Below, one piece after another: positions 6,728 to 12,679 of a stretch of 21,551 bases of DNA (the first letter of the stretch is position 1; the number at the start of each line of letters is the position of its first letter). The stretch is taken from the IMG/VR virus record IMGVR_UViG_3300050121_000301, positions 1 to 21,551 of that record. One strand, 5' to 3'. The notes below the pieces were generated by a model, which saw only the letters and a program-made list of their open reading frames with translations, did not search any database and had not been told where the DNA came from. This DNA comes from a virus. The translations under genes were made by a program, and so were the position numbers.

Positions 6728-7422
6728 GACCGGAACAAAGCGCAAAGCGCATGAGCAGAAAACCGTGGACAGCGAAGGAACTGAAGATTGTGCGGCAGTT
6801 CTATGCCGAGATTCCGACGCGGGAGATCGCGGAGCTGCTCGGCCGGTCCTTGACAATGGTTTACCAAGCAGCCCACGGGATGGGATTGACGAAGAGTGCG
6901 GAATATCTCGCCGGCGCAGATGCCTGCAGGCTGCGCCGTGGCGACAATGTGGGCGCGGCGTTTCGATACAAGCCTGGTCACGCTCCGGCGAACAAGGGAC
7001 TGCGCAGGCCTGGCTGGTCTCCTGGGCGCATGCGTGAGACACAGTTCAAGCTCGGGCATATGCCGCATACATGGCTGCCGCTGTGGTCTGAGCGGGAGAG
7101 CAAAGACGGGTACCTGGAGATCAAGTTTCGCGAGCGGGAAGGCCGCTACGGAAATTGGGCGGGCGCGCACGTCCTGCTGTGGGAAGACAAGCACGGGCCG
7201 GTACCAGCGGGCCATGCCCTGGTCTTCAAGGATGGCAACAAGGCGCATGTCGCGCTCACGAATCTGGAGTTGATTTCACGCGCCGATCTGATGCGGCGCA
7301 ATACGATTCATAACCTGCCGCCGGAGCTCGTGAAGACGATCATACTGCTGGGCGCGGTGAAACGAAAGGTGAGGGAGAAGAGTGAAAAACGGGATCACGG
7401 ATCTGCGCAACCATCTGTTTGA
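6715..7422 (+). CDS. HNH endonuclease with Myb/SANT-like N-terminus
   Basis: I use ATG 6715, preceded by gggaaag; upstream codons of the same frame look unrelated. Residues ~16-60 (PWTAKELKIVRQFYAEIPTR, then a second helix) form a Myb/SANT-like DNA-binding domain. Repeated KPGHAPANKGLRRPG and TQFKLGHMPHTW segments (86-120) resemble motifs of phage HNH proteins. The catalytic region is AHVLLWEDKHG (150-161) plus GHALVFKDGN (166-175) and NLELISR (183-189), giving H152, H167 and N175/N183 as likely active-site residues. These enzymes are typically free-standing homing-type endonucleases. The 3' end overlaps the start of the next gene by 41 bases. Confidence 0.88.
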   Translation: MGKLRPEQSAKRMSRKPWTAKELKIVRQFYAEIPTREIAELLGRSLTMVYQAAHGMGLTKSAEYLAGADACRLRRGDNVGAAFRYKPGHAPANKGLRRPGWSPGRMRETQFKLGHMPHTWLPLWSERESKDGYLEIKFREREGRYGNWAGAHVLLWEDKHGPVPAGHALVFKDGNKAHVALTNLELISRADLMRRNTIHNLPPELVKTIILLGAVKRKVREKSEKRDHGSAQPSV

Positions 7423-7654
7423 AGTCATGGAAGCCTTGAAGGACGACGAGAAGCCGATGGATCTGGATCGTGCGCGCGTTGTGTGCCAGGTCGCCGGCCA
7501 GCTTATCGATTCAGCAAAAGTTGAAGTCGATTTTCTGAAGGCGATCGATTCGAGCGAAGCAACCAGCTTCTTTGACATGCAGCGTATCGAGGAGCGGCGC
7601 GGTCTCGGGCCCTCCACGCTGCCGGAACCGCGTATGCGGCGGATCGCCAGCTAA
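7382..7654 (+). CDS. Small phage protein, 90 aa (ITDLRNHLFE family)
   Basis: Starts at GTG 7382 after an agggag site, within the last codons of the HNH gene. The N-terminus (MKNGITDLRNHLFEVMEALK) and the segment DSAKVEVDFLKA match a conserved small prophage protein that I recall from many phages, usually next to replication or regulatory genes and of unknown function. It is predicted to be largely helical. The C-terminus is Pro/Arg-rich. No enzymatic motif is visible. Confidence 0.75.
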   Translation: MKNGITDLRNHLFEVMEALKDDEKPMDLDRARVVCQVAGQLIDSAKVEVDFLKAIDSSEATSFFDMQRIEERRGLGPSTLPEPRMRRIAS

Positions 7655-7672
7655 GGCCAGGGAAAAAGAACA

Positions 7673-7738
7673 ATGGGACAGGCAAAGGAAAGCAGACGCC
7701 GCGAACGGCAAGAAGCGGCACACGGGAGAGCACTGTGA
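7673..7738 (+). CDS. Possible 21-aa mini-ORF coupled to the replication gene
   Basis: A 22-codon frame starts at ATG 7673 and stops at a TGA overlapping the GTG start of the winged-helix gene. Its product (MGQAKESRRRERQEAAHG, then RAL) is very basic. A purine-rich stretch (agggaaaaag) sits upstream. It may act as a leader that couples translation of the GTG-started gene rather than making a functional peptide. Confidence 0.35.
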   Translation: MGQAKESRRRERQEAAHGRAL

Positions 7739-8730
7739 GCGCGAAAGCAAGCGGATACATGAAGGCGCTCGTCGAGTGCCCGAACGGGGAGCGAATCACG
7801 CCCAGGGAAAAGCTGGTCGGGATGGTTCTGGCCGATTCACACCAAGATAGGGCGAAGAGGTATACCTATCCGTCTGTAGATACCATCGCCGAGGACTCAC
7901 TGAGCGACCGGCGCACCTGCCAGAGGTACCTGGCGGCGCTCGAACGCAAGGGCGTGATTCTGCGCATGAGGCCGCCGAACCAGGGGCGCGGAGCGCAGAT
8001 TTTTTACTTCTTTTCGGCCCTTGACGAGATTCCAGAAGGGTGGCAGGACGCCGCCCTTTTGGGCGCTGGACTTTTTGCCCAAAAGGGCGGCGGAAGGGCG
8101 GCGGAAGGGCGGCGGAAGGGCGGCAATTTGCCTGCCCGCCCTATAGAACGCGCGCAGGAACGGGAACAAGAGCAACAGAAGCAACAAGAACAAGTACTAA
8201 CCCCCCTACCCCCTTCGCAAGCGAATGGGGAGTGCGAAATCGACAAGGAGCTCGAAGATGCGGACAAGACGAAAAGCAGCCCCACGAGTGTGGCCACCAA
8301 CTACGTCTCAATTGCCTCAGGTGTTACTTTGCAGGATAGAGTGGTATCGGGCGCACAAAGTAGCGATGGGAATACAGGATATCCGCAAGGCGCGATTCTC
8401 GTTGGCGGTGCGTCGGAAAATCAACGTCTTTGCGAAGCCGCGGTTGACCAGGTGATGAGTGGACTGGCGATCACCAAGCGAAGGATGCGGGCGAAGCTCA
8501 GGGCGGTGATTGCCCTGGAGGCCGACAAAGGCGCGTCGCCGCCGACAACTGCGCTGGCGATGATGGCGGCCTGGCGCAATCAATGCGAACGGCACGCAGA
8601 GGGGCAGCTCAGCCGCAAGTTCGGGATCGTGAATTTCTTCGAGCTTGGCATCTGGAAAGACGCGAACCGGTGGATGTGGGACACGGCTGAATGCAAACTG
8701 CAGGCCGGTGCGCGAGTGGGAAGCATGTAA
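7735..8730 (+). CDS. Winged-helix replication-type protein (HTH_36-like)
   Basis: 331 residues from GTG 7735; ATG at codon 9 is an alternative. Residues ~20-80 form a helix-turn-helix/winged domain (YPSVDTIAEDSLSDRRTCQR, then YLAALERKGVI) like HTH_36 and phage replication-O-type proteins, which bind origin DNA. Then come a low-complexity Gly/Arg linker (117-130) encoded by DNA repeats, a Gln/Glu-rich stretch (139-153), and a helical C-terminal region (~240-331, ITKRRMRAKLRAVIALEAD) that may contact a helicase or loader. Position before the DnaA-IV-like gene supports a replication role. No ATPase or primase motif is seen. Replication is inferred from the domain and neighbours. Confidence 0.75.
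   Translation: MSAKASGYMKALVECPNGERITPREKLVGMVLADSHQDRAKRYTYPSVDTIAEDSLSDRRTCQRYLAALERKGVILRMRPPNQGRGAQIFYFFSALDEIPEGWQDAALLGAGLFAQKGGGRAAEGRRKGGNLPARPIERAQEREQEQQKQQEQVLTPLPPSQANGECEIDKELEDADKTKSSPTSVATNYVSIASGVTLQDRVVSGAQSSDGNTGYPQGAILVGGASENQRLCEAAVDQVMSGLAITKRRMRAKLRAVIALEADKGASPPTTALAMMAAWRNQCERHAEGQLSRKFGIVNFFELGIWKDANRWMWDTAECKLQAGARVGSM
8051..8090 (+). repeat. Perfect 14-bp inverted repeat within the winged-helix gene
   Basis: ccgcccttttgggc (8051-8064) and gcccaaaagggcgg (8077-8090) are exact reverse complements separated by 12 bases. The RNA could form a stable hairpin inside the coding region, at the boundary between the DNA-binding domain and the linker. Confidence 0.85.
8085..8124 (+). 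repeat. 11-bp tandem repeat, 3.6 copies
   Basis: The unit gggcggcggaa is repeated exactly three times (8085-8095, 8096-8106, 8107-8117), followed by a partial copy. It overlaps the right arm of the inverted repeat. Because 11 is not divisible by three, successive units are read in different frames, giving the KGGGRAAEGRRKGG linker. Confidence 0.88.
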
Positions 8731-8731
8731 G

Positions 8732-8755
8732 TGTTTCACGTTCCACGTGACACGT
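8732..8755 (+). promoter_or_regulatory. parS-like / imperfect palindromic protein-binding site candidate
   Basis: The gap between the two replication genes contains tgtttcacg (8732-8740) directly followed by a palindrome centred on cacgtg (acgttccacgtgacacgt, 8738-8755, 14 of 18 positions symmetric). The 16-mer at 8739-8754 agrees with the canonical parS form TGTTCCACGTGAAACA at 13 of 16 positions, by hand count. Since the genome encodes a ParB-like protein, this may be its site; an operator for another regulator is equally possible. Confidence 0.45.
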
Positions 8756-8798
8756 TCGAGCAGGCAGGATAGCGGCTGCAAAAGCAAGGAGACGGAAA

Positions 8799-9626
8799 GT
8801 GAGTGCAATGGCGGGGTTGACGGGGGTGGAGTGCGTGGAATGCAGGGCGGCCGGGCATCGCTGCCAGGCGCAGATCTGGATTGAGAACGAGCCGCTGTGC
8901 ATGCGCTGCGCCGATCACGAGCGGTGCTGCTTTGATACGGCAAAGGATATGGGGACGCCGGATGGCGCGGACGAGGAAGTCGATCTGTGCGTTGTGCCAG
9001 CACCGGATCGGCCAGTCGAGCGTCTGCGCCATCGGGTCGTCGTGACGCCGCCGCGTTTTGAGTACGAGGAGCGGGCTATGATTCGCTGTGAACTCACGAA
9101 GTACAGCCTGGCAGACGTGGCGCGACGCCATTCGCTCGATGCGTGGATGATTGCTGATTTGCAACCCGATGAGGCTGCGCGCGAAACAAGCAGGCAGGAA
9201 GCACAGGCGAAGCTCGTGAGAGTTGAGGTCGAACGTCGCCAGAAGCTGGTTATCGACGGCGAGATGGTGATGATGGCTCCGGGCGTAACGATGGGCGCGG
9301 AGATGATCGAGTGCCACAAAAAGCCAGTGACAATTGCATTGGTACAGACGGCCGTGTGTGACTATTTTGCAATCGGACGCGACAGGTTGGAAAAGCATTT
9401 TTGCGGGCATAAGATGGCCAGGCGCAGACAGATCGCGATGTTTATCTCCTATCGCATTTGCGACAAAACTCTCACAGAGATCGGAATTGCATTCGGTGGC
9501 TTCCACCACACGACGGTGGCGCACGCGCTGCGCACAATCGAGAAAAACATTCCCCGGGATGCGGAGCTAAATAAATATGTGGAAACCATAGAAGCCGCGC
9601 TGGACGCGGGGAACGTAGCTGCTTGA
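8799..9626 (+). CDS. Cys-rich protein with a DnaA domain IV-like C-terminus
   Basis: 275 residues from GTG 8799, seven bases after an aaggag site. Residues 12-45 are Cys-rich (CVEC, then CMRCADHERCC), likely zinc-binding. Residues ~102-130 may be a second HTH. Residues ~180-250 match DnaA domain IV, the origin-box-binding domain: VQTAVCDYF, ARRRQIAMF, TLTEIGIAFGG and HHTTVAHAL follow the order and spacing of host DnaA. No Walker A/B AAA+ module is present. Several positions that contact the box in E. coli DnaA differ: GGRDHTTV reads GGFHHTTV, and the Arg-rich KRRSR stretch is replaced. It may be the phage origin-binding protein, a host DnaA competitor, or a transcription regulator. The domain assignment is strong; function is inferred. 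Confidence 0.85.
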   Translation: MSAMAGLTGVECVECRAAGHRCQAQIWIENEPLCMRCADHERCCFDTAKDMGTPDGADEEVDLCVVPAPDRPVERLRHRVVVTPPRFEYEERAMIRCELTKYSLADVARRHSLDAWMIADLQPDEAARETSRQEAQAKLVRVEVERRQKLVIDGEMVMMAPGVTMGAEMIECHKKPVTIALVQTAVCDYFAIGRDRLEKHFCGHKMARRRQIAMFISYRICDKTLTEIGIAFGGFHHTTVAHALRTIEKNIPRDAELNKYVETIEAALDAGNVAA

Positions 9627-9867
9627 CGGGAGTTTCCCGAGGTTTGCACAAAGATTCCGTGCGCGCGTTTCCGCAAAGTGGCCTATTGTATTTATGGAAC
9701 GGAATTCATCCCGGACCCGAGGACGGTAAGACCGTTCAGCACTGCGACAGTGGGCAGTTTCACGGGTAACTCGAACTATCTTCAAAACTCACTCGGTTCT
9801 TATCCCGCACCGGCCCTGCCGGTGACAGAGCTCAGTGTGTTCCTCCCAAGGCTGGCGCTCATGACTT
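9627..9867 (+). other. 241-bp gap between replication and lysis regions
   Basis: No convincing gene is seen here; a weak GTG-started frame crosses it but has no recognisable product. It contains a hairpin at 9808-9824 (caccgg / ccggtg, 5-base loop) without a T-run, a DnaA-box-like GTTTGCACA at 9642-9650 (8 of 9 to TTWTNCACA), and a TTATCC at 9800-9805. It is a plausible place for a promoter or origin elements, but no good -35/-10 pair was found. Confidence 0.4.
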
Positions 9868-10359
9868 ATGAGCATATCCAGAATGCAAAGGCGCACCTCC
9901 GATGGCGCGTTGAATCTTTATCCAGCCGATGATTCACGCGGCTGGCGTGTCATCCGTGTGGTTTCATTCTCCGACGGCCTCGAAAAGGTGGCCTCGGGAG
10001 ATTGGATGCTCGTGGATGACGTGAACGGCAACCCGTGGTATTTCCAGCTTAAAGCCAACTTCACAACTGACCAGGACCTTCCCAGCGGCGCCAGCTCAAG
10101 CTCGATTACGGAGAGCGAATGTAAGTTGAATGCCGGTTGTGGCGGAAAGTCCCGCACTATGGGCATGTCGGAGGATCGGCGTCTCTGCCGGCGCGACATT
10201 GTCTCTCACGCGCTTCCGCCTGAAGATGCAGTCGAGCGCGCCATCAACAAAGTCAAAATGTGGCCACACCCGGCATCGCGTATCGATGACGGCACGGGCA
10301 TTGCCGTGTACGGCGACCGGGCCGTGCGCGTTTATCCGAGACTTTATCCGAGACCATGA
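9868..10359 (+). CDS. Hypothetical protein, 163 aa
   Basis: An in-frame TGA lies one codon upstream, so ATG 9868 is the earliest possible start; ATG at codon 6 is an alternative, and neither has a strong ribosome-binding site. The middle (GWRVIRVVSFSDGLEKVASG, DWMLVDDVNGNPWYFQL) looks like a beta-rich domain. A C-terminal segment (KSRTMGMSEDRRLCRRD) resembles one I recall from unnamed phage proteins. The last residues, VYPRLYPRP, come from a 12-bp tandem duplication. Codon use looks coding. Function unknown. Confidence 0.62.
   Translation: MSISRMQRRTSDGALNLYPADDSRGWRVIRVVSFSDGLEKVASGDWMLVDDVNGNPWYFQLKANFTTDQDLPSGASSSSITESECKLNAGCGGKSRTMGMSEDRRLCRRDIVSHALPPEDAVERAINKVKMWPHPASRIDDGTGIAVYGDRAVRVYPRLYPRP
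10331..10354 (+). repeat. Perfect 12-bp tandem duplication
   Basis: tttatccgagac occurs twice back to back (10331-10342 and 10343-10354), just before the stop of the 163-aa gene. It adds four residues in frame (YPR L repeated as YPR P). Confidence 0.9.
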
Positions 10360-10370
10360 ATTGAGGCGCC

Positions 10371-10760
10371 ATGTCGGTAGTGATTGAGACTCTCAAAGCC
10401 GCACCGAAAGTATCAACACCCGTTTGGATGCTGTGGGCTATCCCTCTCGCGTCTGCGGCGTCGGGCGCATTGTTGGCCGGGGCGGTGGCATGGGCGGCGT
10501 TTCAGTCGAACTCCGGCTACGACACTCACGCGACGATTGCGGGCAACCAGGCGCAAATCGTGTCCCTCCAGGAGCAGCAGCGATCCATCGATGCTCAACT
10601 CGCGAATCTGGGAGTGCAGTACGTTTCGCAGAATGCGTTTCTGGAGTTCAAGTCCCGGTACGACAAGGACCAGGCCGAAGAGCATGATTTTCGCGTGCGC
10701 ATCGACAGTAAGATGGACATCCTGCTTTCGGAGCATGCGACCCACCTAAAGACTCAATAG
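10371..10760 (+). CDS. Membrane-anchored coiled-coil protein (lysis cassette)
   Basis: 129 residues from ATG 10371, after a gagg site. One hydrophobic segment spans about residues 18-44 (WMLWAIPLASAASGALLAGA and following), preceded by a short cytoplasmic-type N-terminus. The remainder is a charged, Gln-rich helix (NQAQIVSLQEQQRSIDAQLA) likely to form a coiled coil. The position just before the candidate endolysin suggests a role in lysis, for example as a holin regulator or spanin-like partner. There is no lipobox or catalytic motif. The lysis role comes from context. Confidence 0.7.
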   Translation: MSVVIETLKAAPKVSTPVWMLWAIPLASAASGALLAGAVAWAAFQSNSGYDTHATIAGNQAQIVSLQEQQRSIDAQLANLGVQYVSQNAFLEFKSRYDKDQAEEHDFRVRIDSKMDILLSEHATHLKTQ

Positions 10761-10771
10761 GAGAAAACGCC

Positions 10772-11140
10772 GTGTGGAAGTACAAGCAAAAGAGCGGGCA
10801 GCTCACCAACTCAACAGGCAGCGGCGTGTGCATCGGCTACTCGGGGCATGGTGAAGGGCTGGATAATCCCGCGATGCAGAGAGTTCCCGACATCGGACCG
10901 ATTCCGACCGGCAAGTACAGCATCGGGACATTCTTTGACGACGCCGGCGGCAAGGGTCCGATTGTTGCGCATCTGACGCCGCTGGCCGAGACGGACACCT
11001 TCGGGCGTACCGGATTTATGGTCCACGGCGACAACTCAGGCGGAAACCATTCGGCTTCACACGGCTGCATTATCCTGCCTCATCTCATCCGCGAGGCGAT
11101 CATGGCGAGCAGCGATCGAACTCTTGAGGTGCTGGCGTGA
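10772..11140 (+). CDS. L,D-transpeptidase-fold (Tlde1/DUF2778-like) peptidoglycan enzyme, candidate endolysin
   Basis: 122 residues from GTG 10772, seven bases after aggaga. The C-terminal half carries HGDN at 85-88 and SHGC at 96-99, the YkuD/L,D-transpeptidase catalytic signature with C99 as nucleophile. The N-terminal WKYKQKSGQL and GPIPTGKYSIG (42-52) fit the Tlde1/DUF2778 family, members of which are T6SS effectors acting on peptidoglycan tetrapeptides. There is no signal peptide, so export would rely on a holin. Genes for membrane proteins on both sides make it the best endolysin candidate, and no muramidase, amidase or glucosaminidase motif is seen in the window. Its stop overlaps the next GTG start. 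Cleavage specificity cannot be read from sequence. Confidence 0.82.
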   Translation: MWKYKQKSGQLTNSTGSGVCIGYSGHGEGLDNPAMQRVPDIGPIPTGKYSIGTFFDDAGGKGPIVAHLTPLAETDTFGRTGFMVHGDNSGGNHSASHGCIILPHLIREAIMASSDRTLEVLA

Positions 11141-11769
11141 CACTTTCAAAAGCATGGGCCATTGGCATTGGGGTTGTGATAGCCCTGGCCATTGTCATGG
11201 GCGGATACGAGCTACTTCAAGAGCATGATGCGCGGCTCAAAGCAGAGAGCGCGCAAACAGTTCAGGAGGGGGTGATCCAGTCTAATCGGGTGGCGATGGA
11301 CAAAGCCAAACAAGATCAGGCGCAAACGGCAAACGACCTGAAGACGCAACTGGCAGCGATTGCAAATCAAAGGACCATCATTGTAACGCCGCAACAGGCC
11401 GCCATCGCTATGCCGAGTATTGTGCCGAACCTACCCCAACCGGTACAGGTCCAGACCATACCAGCCACAGCTACAGCCCCGGCATCGCAGCAGCTTGTGA
11501 TTCCTCAAGCCGACATCCCGGCCTTTCAGGCGTACAAGCTCAGCTGTGACGAATCAAACGTCCGGCTGATGGCGTGCAGCAAGGACGCGATCAGCGCGGA
11601 GACGATTCAAGAGGGCACCGCAAGCGACCTCAAGGTCATGACCAAAGAGCGCGATGAGTGGGAGGCGACGGCAAAGGGCGGCACATTCTGGACGCGGCTC
11701 AAGCATGATGCGGTCCAGATCGTGATCACGGCTGGCGTTGCGTATGCAGCGGGAAGGTTGAGCAAATGA
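11137..11769 (+). CDS. Spanin/Rz-like membrane protein
   Basis: 210 residues from a GTG overlapping the endolysin stop. A single N-terminal membrane segment (residues ~5-26, WAIGIGVVIALAIVMGGYEL) precedes a long Gln/Ala-rich helix (35-80), a Pro-rich linker (84-125) and a second helix with two Cys (C137, C147). The C-terminus has a weaker hydrophobic stretch (AVQIVITAGVAYAAG, 192-206). The topology resembles an inner-membrane spanin. I did not find a lipobox-bearing Rz1 partner in the overlapping frames I read. The role is inferred from topology and position. Confidence 0.65.
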   Translation: MTLSKAWAIGIGVVIALAIVMGGYELLQEHDARLKAESAQTVQEGVIQSNRVAMDKAKQDQAQTANDLKTQLAAIANQRTIIVTPQQAAIAMPSIVPNLPQPVQVQTIPATATAPASQQLVIPQADIPAFQAYKLSCDESNVRLMACSKDAISAETIQEGTASDLKVMTKERDEWEATAKGGTFWTRLKHDAVQIVITAGVAYAAGRLSK

Positions 11770-12077
11770 GCGGCAATTGGGCAGCGGGATTCTTGCGGTC
11801 GCAACTAAGCGACAAGGACGGCACGGTCAGCAATACGCGCGTGTGTGTGCTGATGATTGTGATCGCTGTTATTTCGTGGGTGACATGCCTGATGTGGAAG
11901 CTGCACACGCCGGTTACAGTAACTGACCTTGTGACGTTTCTCGGGTCGGCGGGCACGTTTGTAATGCTGGTTTGCGGAACACTGACGGGCTTGAAGTATA
12001 CCGCCGATGCAGTGAACAACAGGGCGGCGACTGCAAGCGCGCAAGTGCAGCCTCCTGATAAAGAGCCAGCAAAGTAA
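11766..12077 (+). CDS. Two-TM holin-like protein
   Basis: 103 residues, start overlapping the upstream stop (ATGA). Two hydrophobic segments are visible: VCVLMIVIAVISWVTCLMW (~27-45) and LVTFLGSAGTFVMLVCGTLT (~55-74), separated by a short turn, with a charged soluble tail rich in Ala, Gln and Pro. Size, topology and location in the lysis cassette fit a holin, or a related membrane protein that lets the endolysin reach the wall. No sequence family is recognised with confidence. Confidence 0.65.
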   Translation: MSGNWAAGFLRSQLSDKDGTVSNTRVCVLMIVIAVISWVTCLMWKLHTPVTVTDLVTFLGSAGTFVMLVCGTLTGLKYTADAVNNRAATASAQVQPPDKEPAK

Positions 12078-12119
12078 GGGCAACAGTAAGGCGGGAGACC
12101 GCAAGCGAGGAGCAGGGCA

Positions 12120-12278
12120 ATGATGAATGTGGCGTTGGGAGTATTGGTTGGGTTGGCGATCGGCGTGATCGCGGGCGTGTTGTTCAATATGCCGATCAAG
12201 AATGAACTCAAGCAGATGCGTGCGGATATCGCGACGCACACGAAGGCGACGCTTGAGGCGATCGCTAAGAAGGTCTAG
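12120..12278 (+). CDS. 52-aa single-TM small protein of the lysis cassette
   Basis: Starts at ATG 12120 with gaggag seven bases upstream (12107-12112). The N-terminus is a glycine-rich membrane segment (VALGVLVGLAIGVIAGVLF, ~4-22), followed by a charged amphipathic helix (IKNELKQMRADIATHTKATL). Good ribosome-binding site, protein-like composition and position after the holin-like gene support a real gene. It could be an antiholin, pinholin-like or small accessory lysis protein. Confidence 0.65.
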   Translation: MMNVALGVLVGLAIGVIAGVLFNMPIKNELKQMRADIATHTKATLEAIAKKV

Positions 12279-12316
12279 AAGGCTGGTCGCATCAAGCGGC
12301 CATCGGTGAGAAGAGA

Positions 12317-12679
12317 ATGCCAAGTAAAAGTGCGCATCCATGTGGGCATCCAGGATGCGGATCGCTCGTGTTGGATGCGCGCTATTGTAAGCGGCATCAG
12401 ACAGTCGCGTGCGACTCAAAGAAACAGTATGAACGCTTTCGGGGAAGCGCAGCGAGCCGTGGATATGATCGCACCTGGCAGCGCTTTCGCGTTTGGTTTC
12501 TGGAGAGGCATCCGCTCTGTGAGGACTGCCTTGAGGCACGGCCACAGCGGTTCGAGGCTGCAACCGAACCGCACCATTTGAAGAAGGTCGCGGAGTATCC
12601 AGAGCTTCGGTTGGTCGAGGATAACCTGCGCGCGCTGTGCCATGACGATCACAGCACACGGACGGCGAGAGGCGAGTGA
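12317..12679 (+). CDS. HNH nuclease next to terminase
   Basis: 120 residues from ATG 12317. An N-terminal Cys/His group (CGHPGC, CKRH at 9-27) may bind zinc. The HNH core comprises C68/C71 (LCEDC), EPHHLKK with H86/H87, and NLRALCHDDHS (103-113) with N103, C108 and H112. The last zinc knuckle appears changed, with D and H where a second Cys is more usual. In HK97-like and many cos phages a small HNH protein beside terminase is needed for cos cleavage and packaging; the same role is likely here. The gene is followed by a 213-bp stretch before the small terminase that is a natural place for cos. Confidence 0.88.
   Translation: MPSKSAHPCGHPGCGSLVLDARYCKRHQTVACDSKKQYERFRGSAASRGYDRTWQRFRVWFLERHPLCEDCLEARPQRFEAATEPHHLKKVAEYPELRLVEDNLRALCHDDHSTRTARGE

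Noticed and set aside
8077-8095. Possible programmed frameshift at cccaaaaggg next to the hairpin
   Set aside because: The zero-frame codons (GCC CAA AAG GGC) do not form an X XXY YYZ slippery heptamer, and the zero frame continues with protein-like sequence.
9678-9932. GTG-started 84-codon frame in the gap before the 163-aa gene
   Set aside because: No ribosome-binding site, overlaps the start of the next gene in another frame, no family resemblance. Could be reopened if conserved in relatives.
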